A stretch of 64,000 nt of DNA from Paragyromitra xinjiangensis (lineage: Eukaryota > Ascomycota > Pezizomycetes > Pezizales > Discinaceae): the NCBI GenBank assembly GCA_038503065.1, contig JBCAMK010000022.1:496001-560000 (forward strand), written 5' to 3'. Each line of letters begins with the position of its first letter. Position 1 is the first letter of the stretch. Below the pieces are notes generated by a model, which saw only the letters and a program-made list of their open reading frames with translations, made no database searches and was not told the origin of the DNA. Positions 36,295 through 46,747 of the stretch are shown piece by piece. The position numbers and the translations under genes were made by a program.

Positions 36295-37441
36295 ATGTCA
36301 AAAATTGTAATCAAAGACAAAACCCCCCTCCTAGCTTCCTTTCTTCTCCCCCTCCTCTCAGAGCATGTCTCCCGGAACCCAGCGGCTGACTCCCCACCTT
36401 TCTTCCTCGGCGTTTCTGGCCCGCAAGGTTCTGGCAAGACTTCTCTCGTGACTGTCCTTGCCGCTAACCTTAGGGCACTCCCGCATAATCTCAATGTCGT
36501 GGTCTTCTCAATTGACGACATATATCTTACGCATACCCATCAAATAGCCTTACGCGAACTCCACCCAGACAACAAACTAGTTTGGCATCGCGGCGAGCCT
36601 GGAACCCACGACATCAAACTAGGGGAACAGGTTTTCCAATCTCTGAAAGCACAGAAACAAACTAGAATTCCTGTCTACAATAAGTCAGCGTTCAATGGAG
36701 AAGGAGATAGGGTCGATGAGAGCGACTGGGAAGAGGTTAATGGGCCTTATGATATAGTGATATTTGAGGGCTGGTGTGTAGGTTTCCGAGCACTTTCAGA
36801 CGAGGCCTTGAGAGAGAAATGGCAGAAAAGTAGAGAAACGCAGAAGGGGACGGCGAGCAGGCATGCGCTGGAGCACTTACAGTTTGTCAATGCAAAACTG
36901 AGGGACTACGATCGACTGACAAAGTAATTTGCTCCCGAAACTTCTTTTACTTTCCCTAACTTCTGGATTCCTCCATTTCGAGAATTACATGGAATTTGGT
37001 TGACCGAATCTCACTTCGGAGCACACTAGCCTAAGAGAGTGAATTGCTAACGAAAACAAAGTTCTCTGGATGCATTAGTCCACATGTGAGTGTCTGCTTC
37101 ACTCGCTGCCACCATTCGGAGAAGCGTCCTAAAAAGATGACCAGTGACGCCGAGAATATATCCTATGTTTACGATTGGCGCGCCCAACAAGAGCACGACT
37201 TGATCGCCTCTCGTGGTTCCGGGATGGCGGATGACCAAGTCACTGAATTCGTGGATGGCTGTGCGACACTTCACTTGCTACATTAATCCGTAAAGCGTGG
37301 TTGTTAACCGTTTTTGCAGATATGCCCGCCTACGAGGTTTATGTGGATTCCTTGCGGCGAGGAGTGTTTGGAGAAAAGGGTAAACAATTGAGGGTGGTTA
37401 TTGGGAGGGATAGGAACACAGTCAAGGTTTCAAACATCTAG
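36295..37441 (+). CDS. TDA10: P-loop kinase of the Tda10 / D-glycerate 3-kinase-like family
   Basis: Exons 36295-36923, 37062-37085, 37145-37260 and 37320-37441 give 296 residues, close to the 290 of yeast Tda10 (YGR205W). This ATP-dependent kinase family is related to plant D-glycerate 3-kinase and to uridine/pantothenate kinases; the physiological substrate of the fungal members is not firmly known. The P-loop GPQGSGKT is at residues 42-49. The Walker B-like strand VVFSIDDIYLTH follows, then WHRGEPGTHD, PVYNKSAFNGEGDR and VIFEGWCVGF, all family signatures. The second exon is only 24 bases and joins to give LDALVHIDAENI..VYDWR. The last two joins restore SGM.DDQV.EFVDGYMPAYE. The protein ends with VVIGRDR, also conserved. 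It is probably cytosolic. Confidence 0.92.
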
Positions 37442-39530
37442 GAGAAGTAATAACTCCCGTCAACTTTTTTCTTTTTCCTAGAGTGCTCAGGCTTGTACAC
37501 CACATAAAATTTTTCCGAGAATTGAAGCATTGATAGAAGCTGGAAGCTAGGGGTAAAAGGAGTTGTTGAATTCTACCGGAGAGAGCCCTTAGGTATGAAC
37601 AAGGGCTCGAACGAACATTGCCGATTGTGTAGGGTGCCGTAGACGGTGTACGCGAATTATGCAAGTAAACCAAGTACTTTTTTGTGGAGTCTCCTCCTAG
37701 GATCACCAGCCATCACCCGTACCTGAGGTACTAACTAGTACTTGGGTGCTGTGAGCTGGGTCTCACCTGTACACCTTTTTTCCTAAAATTTTCAAATTAG
37801 GAAACCTTAAACGAGACGTAGATATGTCCCTTCTGGCCCATGGCACGCCGCATGTAGGGTAGAACCAAAGAAGAAAGGAAAAACCAACAAAGCGTGGTAG
37901 ATAACCCTAACCCCATCGTCGGCGTTAATAAGACCCGCTTCAAGCTGGTTGGGCTCTGACCCGCCAAAGCCCAAGTCACAGTTGCAATGTTACTGGCATG
38001 AGCACTTCGTCTCACTGCATTGCCAGTTGGTTTAAAAGGGAATCCTGCAGGTGATTGTTTTTAAAAAGGCCTGGGCGTTTTTCTAATAGCTACTCTCGGG
38101 ATCGAAGAATTGGGGGGCACATGATACATGCTAGGAAAAATGTAATTTTTATATCAGGATATTGAGTACTGAAATTCAGCCGGTACCATATGCGTATTCC
38201 CTACAGAAATTCATAACCAAATTTATTGTCTATGCAGGGGCTTCCGACAGCATCAAGCGCGACGGCGTAGAGCGTTCCACAAGGAGAAAGAAGTCCATCA
38301 TGAGGGCGACACGGTTTTCGTTACCAAGCTGTCAACGACGGGTTCGGGCCGAAAGAAGTCTCACTAAGCGTCGAATTCCTGGGTTGTACATGCGTTGTTG
38401 GGGGAGGGGATGCAATGTCCCGCCACTGCGTACTACGTATTACCAACAAAAAACGGCTGTCATGACTGAGTCCGGGCGGAAAGCGGGCACCGGTTCGGCA
38501 AACGGGGCGCGCGATGGTGACCGGCATCTCAAATTGGCCTACAGTAGGGTAACTTTCTGCTTCTTGTTGCATTCGATTCTTGCCCCCGCTATCGTCCAAA
38601 CTTAGTCAGGTACGCCGGCCATGCCATGGTTGGTGGGCCCTTCTGGATGGAGCCAGTGTTTTACTGCTCCAGGTTTCGCCTTTCTGATCCAATTCTGGGG
38701 CTGCAGCAGGTCAAGTCCCTTTAAAAACGTCGTGCGCTGTCGATCGAGAATGGGAGACAGCTGCCATTTCATTGCTTATCGGAATCAGCAATTGTTCGGG
38801 GCTTCCAAGTCCTACACGCTGTGCTGCTGTGCCTTAAACCGGCTGGCATTCGTTGTTGATAAGTAGGTAGGTAGCTCCCCTGCTGCTGTTGCTTCTCTGA
38901 GGCTTGCTCTCCGTGCCATTTAAGCCCCACTGCACAGTTCTGTTGTAGTGAGTGTGCCCCACCTCACCTCACCTCGCCTTTGCGGGGAGTCACGGCTAAG
39001 TATATGGCAGAGCACCAATCAACTGTCGTTCAAATATCGAACAATATCTGGAGTCTCATTGTGCTCGGCACACTTTGAGCACTTTTGGCCAGTTTCTCTG
39101 TCCGCCGCTGTTGCTAGATAGTTGAACACTTTTCCGTTTTATCCTTCTCCCCGCCAACTTTGTGATACGCAAAACGGTCAACCCCCTGTAATTGTCCGTT
39201 CCGGCGTCCCCCACACTTTGAGCATTTCATTTAACTTGCCTGCTGTTGCTCTTCTGCACCTCCTGCAAGAGCCTGGTTGGTGCGGCCGCTGCTCTGGCCA
39301 TCTCTCATTTTAATTTCAACCATATACAACCCCATTTTGCATTTAAAAAGGGCAGGCCAGGCTTCTCATTCTTATCAGGTCGGACGTGTCTTTTTTTCTT
39401 CCTTTCTTCTTCCTTTCAAGTCTACTGATCCATAATCTTCATTTTCGTTTCGTTTTCTGTTTGGTCTGTTTTGTTTTCGCTGGTTTATTTTGGAGGCGCT
39501 TTTCGTATTTGAGCAAGGTTTACCGTCACC
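37442..39530. other. 2.1 kb intergenic region
   Basis: No gene recognised. The 147-codon frame at 38162-38605 and its - strand partner match nothing I know and overlap each other. An imperfect palindrome built from GTACCTGAGGTAC and ACTAGTACTTGGGTG lies near 37716-37752. The last 200 bases are T-rich and CTTTT-rich, probably the leader of the PAS gene. Confidence 0.5.
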
Positions 39531-41118
39531 ATGGATATCACATTTATTACTATGCATGACCTATCGCCCGGTAATGCGCACCCATTCTCGTCGCTGTGTG
39601 GGCTTCAATTGGAGTTTGATGTAGGTGTTTTTTACTGACAGAAATGTCTTATACAAAGATGCGAGGCTTCTTTTCGCATCTGACTCCATTGCCGACGTTC
39701 TTGGGTACAGTCCGCAAGATGTTGTTGGGAGATCTTGCTTCGAGTACTTCCACCCGGATGAGATGCCATTCGCTCGCTCGGTCCATGGACGAGGCGTGCA
39801 CTTAGATAAGGCTGCCGTTTTGTCGTACTGCAAACTGAAAAGTATCACTGGTGAATATGTCACTTGCGAATGCGTCTTTACAGTCGTATATTCGGTCATC
39901 GTGGCCTCTACTAGTCTCTACAGATATAACAATAAAAGTCATGGTTTGTCTATTCCAGTTTTTTTTGCTCGGGGTGACCTTGTCATTATTTCTCTCCTTA
40001 TTTCTTTCCCTTCCTTTCACTCTTTCCGTTTTGTGTGAGATATTTTTGCTAATTTCGAATGTTCATCAGGTCGTGCAATTGCCGCTCCCGTTATCCGTCG
40101 GGTTTTCTCTTCCTCCCAGCGGGATCCAAGGTACCATATGCTCACCCACCTATCCGCAAAATTCAGCTCGGCACCGGCAGGGCATCATGAACCACGAGCA
40201 GCGTTAATCCTTAACCGATTCACACGCACCTTGAGCATACTGTACGCAACACATGCTTTGGGTGATATACTCAACTTCCCGCCAGATGAGGCTATAGGCA
40301 AGAGTTTTTATGAATGTATCCAGGAAAATTGTCTTCAGGAAGCCGTCGATGCGCTAGAAAGAGCGAAGGAGAACGATTCGATTGCCTACTTGAGGTTTCA
40401 GTGGAGAGATCCTAGACAAGCACCAGGACCAGGACAGGCGCATCGCAGGAACATCCAACAAAACCAACCCGGGGGCCGCCAGAATCAGAGGTACCACCAA
40501 GCTGAGGGATCTCGCTCTACAGCTGTACAAAATTGGGTAGATAGAAATGATTCCGTGGGAGATGGGATGGGTGGTATGGACGGTCATGACGGGAACCATG
40601 ATACAGATATGGTGAGCGATGAAGACCAAGCAGATGATGATGACGGTGAATATTTGAGCGGAAACTCGACTTCCCAGTCCAGCATGTCACAGTCGCCTGA
40701 ACCAGTGCTTGAAGTGGAAGCTGTTGTTTCATGCACTTCGGATGGGCTTGTCGTCGTCCTTCGGAAGGCTCGGCCGATCATTCCTGCGCCGCACCATCCC
40801 CCATTATATCACGGAATATTTGCGTCGCCATGGGCTCACGCTCCATTAGTTCCACCCTCACAGCAGATCCCAATACCAGGTGGCCCGCCAGCAGGGGACT
40901 TTATGGATAGTATACGCCAGGTTGCTGTTTTCGCTTGGAGTTTGAGAAGTATCAACGAGAACTTACTTCGGTTTGCACAAAATCAGGGTCCAACAGACCC
41001 GGGATCGGGATTTTCCGGGAGCCCTTCAGCCGAACTCCACCAGCATAAAGTGAATACCGGGCGTCGTAATGAGGGTGTCGATAGTCTCGACCAATCATCG
41101 GACGGCCACGACTATTAA
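39531..41118 (+). CDS. Double-PAS domain protein, conserved in filamentous fungi
   Basis: Exons 39531-39570, 39659-39943 and 40070-41118 give 457 residues. The N-terminal PAS domain (about residues 1-105) starts MDITFITMHDLSPDARL and contains FASDSIADVLGYSPQDVVGRS, FEYFHPDE and CECVFTVV. A second PAS-like domain (about 150-225) contains ALGDILNFPPDEAIGKSFYECI and is followed by SIAYLRFQWRDPR. Between them, RRVFSSSQRDPRYHMLTHLS is also conserved. I remember this whole arrangement from unnamed ascomycete proteins. Neither PAS domain shows the flavin-binding GRNCRFLQ motif of light sensors, so a light role is not supported. The C-terminal half is low complexity with acidic, Gln/Asn and Pro stretches and no DNA-binding motif. 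It may act as a scaffold or a regulator partner; that is inference. Confidence 0.85.
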
Positions 41119-43469
41119 CCTACTTGCGAAAGCCATTTTGATAGCAGGTGCTCCCAGAGAGGATAATTTTGCTATTATTTTCCAACTATTTTTTCTTTCG
41201 CTTATAACTGAGTTTCCCTAGCATTAAAATGTCTCATCATGTTGGTGGGAAGGTGGCTGCAGTTTTATTATTCTCCTTTCCCTAAAAAAAGTTTATATGG
41301 TTTATTTATTTACGTTGTTTATGAATGATGTAGTGTGATTTTTCTGGAAAGCTTTGGGAGGAAAACCTTATTTTTCGCATTTTATAACCCTTTTAGCATT
41401 GTTATTGGTTGGTTTTTTTGCTATTCTTACGTTGGGGTTTAGGTGTGTTGCATGCGGAGGCTTTCTCTTTTCATTATTAACACGTTGCTACTTCCCGTTG
41501 TTTTATCACAATTGGGCTGGTTTGCTTCTTCTATATACTCGCTTTTGAGAGTTATCGCTTCGAGCATCCGCCTTAGTAGCGGGGATAAACTACTTTATCA
41601 TCGTTGCGTGGTACTGAATACAAATTTCTGAGCCCGAAAAGAAGTATGATCGAGTTGTGAAGCTGTATAGGGATGAAGAACTCGCCTTTGCCGCTAGTCT
41701 CAAAATAGACGTTCGTTCGCTGGGACGTTGGAGTTGATTGTAGAATAGAGAGACCCGATTAAAGAAGGATTGCGACGTGACGAGTCTGTCGTGAGACTAC
41801 CTCTTTGTCTTCATTCCTACAGAGACATTAGGATGATTCGTGAAACTTAAGGTTCTGGCGGGCTACAGCTATTGTAGCAGAATCACGGATTATCACTCGA
41901 ATAACACCCGGTGTTTGTGAAGTAGTGAGAGGTGGTATTCGTTGCTTTTGTGGAAGGCTTGAGATTTTAGATGGAGAAGAAAGAAACAAAGAAGAGGCAG
42001 AGAGCCTCTTTTTTTTGTCAACTCATAGTTTCATCGTTTATAGGGTACAAGAATTTCGCATGCAACCGAAGTTATGGTGTTAATAAAACCCAACACAACA
42101 ACCTTCCAGCATAAATAACTTCAACAAAAGAAAAAAGAAAAGTTTAGTCAACCTTAAAATTCCATACAAACATTAATGACTTTTTAAAAAATTGCAATTG
42201 CTAGTTGAAGGCATGAATCTAAATCTCAATAGAGAATGTTGGCACATCATGATGGTTTATTCCATAGACTGTAACTACGAGTTTTCGCACGGTATTTCAT
42301 GCGAATTTTTGGGAGGTTTTCTTCTTTTATCCACAACACCTTCAGCAACCCCCTTTGTCCCTACCTCATAGTGCAAAATACAGGTATCAACAATTGAAAA
42401 TAATTTCAATATCTTGTCAAGATTGTTTAAATTCTTTTCTTGATGAGGGATGGCTCTTACAAGTTGTGAGAATATGAGTGTGACCAAATATACCTTGCAA
42501 AATTAGCTCTGAGAACATTGCAACAGCCTTTCCCACTGATAATTTGTAGCTAAAAACACCCTAAATTTCGACTTTTGAAGACTAAGGTAATTAAAATAAA
42601 TTGTAGCTCTTTTTAGATTATTTAATTTGGCTACTTTATTTAAAATGTATACCTCAAAATTGTGTCTCAACTACAGGGGAAAGCTAAAGTTTTTCACTTT
42701 CAGTGAGAATTCGCTCAAAAATGCACCAAGCTTGCAGTCCAGCAGATACTAGCAACTCAAGATAGATCATATAAAATATTTAGAGATAAAAATGGCCCCT
42801 AGATTGTGGGCATATTCTCATTAATTTCTTTAGATTTAAAAGGCTTGTTGTAGCTGTATAGGCTGTGATAAGCAGGTTCTAAATTCGCACAGTTTTCTGT
42901 GCAAATCTTGTTATGGTCCGTGAGATAGTTTATTCTTTGAAGTGATGGCTTATTTTCAACTAAGTGCTTAGCTTTAAGGTTACCGGAACTTGCTAATGAT
43001 GTAGTAGATATTAATTCACAATAGTTAGAGTAGCAGAAGAGATACAGTTTTCCTATTAGTATCAGTATTTGAAGGAATTGGAGATTTTGGGTAGTGTCAA
43101 GTAGTCATATGAGAGTATCTTGGTCAGGTAAAATTATAAGCTTGGTTAGTTTCTGGTGTAAGAACATTTTGTTTTTTGGTGAAATTTCATCTTACAGGTA
43201 TATTGCGGTAGAGGAGTTGACTCGAATGTCGATATAATGGACAGGTAAAATAAAAGCAATGTTGCTCCAATAGATGTTTGTTAATTAATTTTGAATTTAG
43301 TCTGCATATTTCAGGGTTCGTCCAATCAAAAAGACTTCGTGTCGTTCACCTTTAACAACGTCCCCCACTTCCTGGTCATGATTGCAAGGAAATGATTTAT
43401 TCCTGGTTTGAGTAAGGCAATCCGCTTTGTTTCCGAATGACTCCGTAAACACTTGTCCACGTATATGCA
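41119..43469. other. 2.3 kb intergenic region with AT-rich core
   Basis: No gene recognised. From about 42040 to 43450 the sequence is markedly richer in A and T than its surroundings, with many TTTAAA, AATTAA and TTATTT strings and very few long open frames. This could be an old repeat decayed by C-to-T change, but I found no terminal repeats or recognisable protein remnant. Confidence 0.5.
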
Positions 43470-44858
43470 TTAGTTCGTGTTTTTTATGTGGGGTAAAAGT
43501 CCCATAATTTCTGGGGAAACATACGCCGGGAGGTCTGCGCTTGGCCCGGTTTCCTCCTTCAATTCCTTCAAATGGTTGTCTAAAACTTTTAAGATCTTCA
43601 TATCCACGCCAACCTTTGCCGCTAGATTGATGGCGTGTCCGGCATCCTTTCTGGCCAAATCTACAGCAAACAAGGGCTAAAGTTCATAGTATTTTAGCCA
43701 ATCAATACGGATGAAGTATAAGTTCATGAAGAGGCGAATTGGATGTGTGCGGTTACCTCATCGCGCATGTAGTCGCCACTCATCATACGGGTAGAATACG
43801 CAGTATACGGTGCGGCAAACATCTTTTCGAGAAATTTATGCAAGGCTTCTGATCCTAGGCCAGACTTCTCCGCAAATACGTGGCCTTCTGCAAGAGTTTC
43901 GACCTGAGAAATCATAACCCGTTATCGAGTTATTCGTCAAATATATCATGGCAATAGAATAGAATAAGGGTTAAGGTGTTCGTTGACCAACCATTGAAAG
44001 GATGAAAGTGTTGCCAGTAATCTTTAATAGAGTTGCCTTTCCGGGGGCTTGATCACGGAGGTCTATTGTCGCGCGGGCAATACTATGTCCGATTCATTAA
44101 TATGCTGCTGGGGACTAGGGCATAGGAAATAAAGTTGGCTGTATATCCGCATGTGTGCGGAGCTCTGGGGAAAAATCCTTACACTCCTTCGCAATATGGA
44201 AGAACGCGATCAATGGCAGCTGACGGGCCCGCAAGCACAACGATAAGTTTTCCTTGATCTGCCATCATTGGTGCCCCAAAAACTAAACGGTTGGTTCCAT
44301 CGGTAAGTTCCACGCGCGCTGCAGAAACATTCCTTTTATGCCTTCATTGGTAAGAGTATTACTTACCTGGGGCGGCAATGAATTCCGCACCCGCGTCCCG
44401 CACCCTCTGGGCAACATCATCGGATGTTTCTGGCAATATCGTAGAAGTTTCGACAAACAGTTTCCCCTTCACCCCCCCTGGTGTCTGTAAGGCGGACCCG
44501 ATGATCAAATCAACCGATGCATCACTGCTAAGGGAGGTAAATATGATATCTGCTGCCCCAATGGCTTCTTCGATTGATTCAGCAACTCGTAAAAGAGTTG
44601 GGTCGTCCAAGGAATCCTGGAGATCTTGACAGCGTTTTATTGTGCGGTTGTAGATAATCAGTGGTTTGTCAAGGTTAGCTTTTGCAACGATATTTCTAGC
44701 CATTCCCTGTGGAAGAAAATTTAGCACGCTGGTCAGTAGTATAGACTCGGTGATATATTTCTTCCAACATGCCTAATGTCGCAATTCTTCTTACTAGAAT
44801 GGTGGAATCTCACCCTTCCCATATTACCTAAACCGATCCATGCTAGCTGAGGCGCCAT
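43470..44858 (-). CDS. Beta-hydroxyacid dehydrogenase family protein (3-hydroxyisobutyrate dehydrogenase-like)
   Basis: Six exons (44858-44814, 44706-44367, 44282-44183, 44082-43992, 43903-43757, 43676-43470) give 309 residues. The N-terminal Rossmann fold begins at residue 3 with PQLAWIGLGNMGRGMA, containing the GxGxxG NAD(P) motif. The strand-loop ADIIFTSLSSDASV and the FVETSTILPETS block match the family. The catalytic lysine lies in the sequence LLKITGN (KxxxN). The substrate motif is AAPVFGAPM instead of the usual DAPVSGG, which puts it among the less characterised members rather than true 3-hydroxyisobutyrate dehydrogenase. There is no mitochondrial presequence before the Rossmann fold, so a cytosolic location is likely. 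The exon 4 donor GTTGGT is weak, but the join gives FILSMVETLAEG, as expected. The substrate cannot be named. Confidence 0.88.
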
Positions 44859-46747
44859 TGTAAATTATCGTAACAGTAGTCTGTGGAGCTAGAGGTCCTT
44901 GTATCTTTATTTTCTGATGGGCCGGGAGGGGTTTTTTTGGTTTTGAGGAGGGGCAATTGGTTAAGGTATGTGGTTTGGAATCTGGTCACACGTACATGGT
45001 CGAGTTTATCATCTTTTGGACTCTGCCGAGTTTTCCCGAGCTATACTCTACGGCGTGGAAACCACCATAGCCGTATTCCTGAGAACGGTCAGGCTAATAT
45101 TGCTCTATTATCCGGTCCCTGGGCTAGTGGGACTGAGGTTTCATGCATTACTGCAATTATCAGGATGATCGGTTTTAACAAGTAGAGCAAACCTGAGGCG
45201 GGCATGAAGAACCTGAAAACGCGAGGCTCAAATGTTTGAAACTGACCAATGACGGGAACACATAGGGTCATGGCAAGCAGCGAGTTACCATAAAAACTTC
45301 TTCCCTTAAGCCCAATAATCGTTACATTACTTTACCCTGTAAACCCTAATTACCGCTCATCAAAGCTCTAGTTCCTTCGCTAACCCAGGGATGACCGTAA
45401 TATTGGTGCCGAGTGACGTGTATGCCTGATCCCCTTTGTTGCTTACGGTGCGTAGCTGCGCAGCATCAGGCTGGGCACAATACTACATGTAACTTTTTTG
45501 CTACGCTTTCTGTTGGCTAGGAGATGGGATTCAAAGACCAACCTAAAGGAATGTACCGTAAAAACTCGAAAAATTCGTTGTCTCCGCAATCCATGCGGTA
45601 GAGTGGGTAGGTGGCTTTACTGGTTATTTTGGTTGATTCTTTGATTATCTCTATAGAACGACATGTAGCTATTCGAGAAAGCTCTAATTGCAGCTTCAAA
45701 AACCGTAGAGCCGCTCTCGCTTACCCCTACCACGTGGGTTGCGGAGATAACGAATTCTTCGAGTTTTTACGGTATCCGTTATTTCCTCGTTTATGTCTTC
45801 TGTAGCTGTAAAACGTGGCTAGGATAAATTCTTAGATGATCGAGCAATTTAATCGAGCCTTCCTGATTGGGGCAGAAAGATGGACATCTCTTACTGTAGT
45901 GGCACCCAGGCTTACCCGGGCACCTGTAGTTCATGTATGGTAGCCAAGATGGGGATTCTTGGGCAACTTGGCATACATGTAGTTAAAATGAGCCATCTGG
46001 AATGAATCCACCGGTTTCAGGAATTAATTTCAGAGGCTAAAAGTATGACGGAATACTTGAATTGGGGGAGATGGTGATCAAGGGGACCGAAATGTGATGC
46101 TGGGGTATCTAATGGGGGATAGGATTGGCCACAATTTTTATCTATAAAGGACCCCCACCCTACGGGAAGGCATCTAGTAGCGGGAAAGAAAGAAACTGGA
46201 GGTTAAAGAAGGCTGCCGAGCTGCCAAGCGCCGATCGGGGGCGTTCTTATCAGAAAAATTCTACCGCTCAACTCTCGGCAGCTTGGTTTACCCTCTCCGG
46301 CTTTGGCTTGTAGTAAAAAAGCAAGGAATATTTTGACATCAAAAGAACCTGATTGGAGGCATGAGATATGTGATAGTCACTGTGATCGGGTGGTGATATT
46401 AGTGCCTCGCAATGACATGTCGTCGGTGATGGGTTCCACTTGGCATTCACCAGTGGCCTACGTGCAGCTATTAGCTGGTAACTCGACATATCCAGCTCGG
46501 ATGTCTTTATTTCTATTTCTGGCTTGGCAATTGGGCACAGAGGTTTGTCTTGTATTTAAGAGTGGCTATATCCCACCTCCCACCATCAAGTCTCGCTCAC
46601 GCTCTCATCTTCAAATCACATAGAACACTTTATCAGCCCATATTCTCTCATACCAATTGATATCTAGTTTTTATTCCTTCGAAGAAACTTTGGGTCTTGG
46701 CTTAATCTCTCAAAATTTCTCCTGGTTTTGGCCGTCACCACTTGCGT
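44859..46747. other. 1.9 kb intergenic region containing a MITE
   Basis: No protein gene recognised. It holds an inverted-repeat element (45554-45774), two TACATGTA palindromes (45484 and 45974) and a 9-bp inverted repeat (GCTGCCGAG at 46212, CTCGGCAGC at 46274) with a 53-base loop. The last 200 bases are the presumed leader of the ENA gene. Confidence 0.55.
45554..45774. mobile_element. MITE with ~50-bp terminal inverted repeats (Tc1/mariner-like)
   Basis: The left end begins TACCGTAAAAACTCGA and the right end is its inverse, TCGAGTTTTTACGGTA. Over the outer 50 bases the two arms agree at 44 positions. The outermost TA on each side fits the TA target duplication of Tc1/mariner elements. The 221-bp unit has no transposase frame, so it is non-autonomous. 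All six differences between the arms are transitions (A/G or C/T), as expected if C-to-T decay such as RIP acted on it. The exact superfamily is inferred only from the TA ends and length. Confidence 0.85.

Noticed and set aside
38162..38605. 147-codon frame between the kinase and PAS genes
   Set aside because: No motif or homology recognised, both strands open equally, and no splice or leader context.
46211..46282. Inverted repeat GCTGCCGAG / CTCGGCAGC as a mobile element end
   Set aside because: Only 9 bp pair and there is no target duplication or internal feature; chance is likely.
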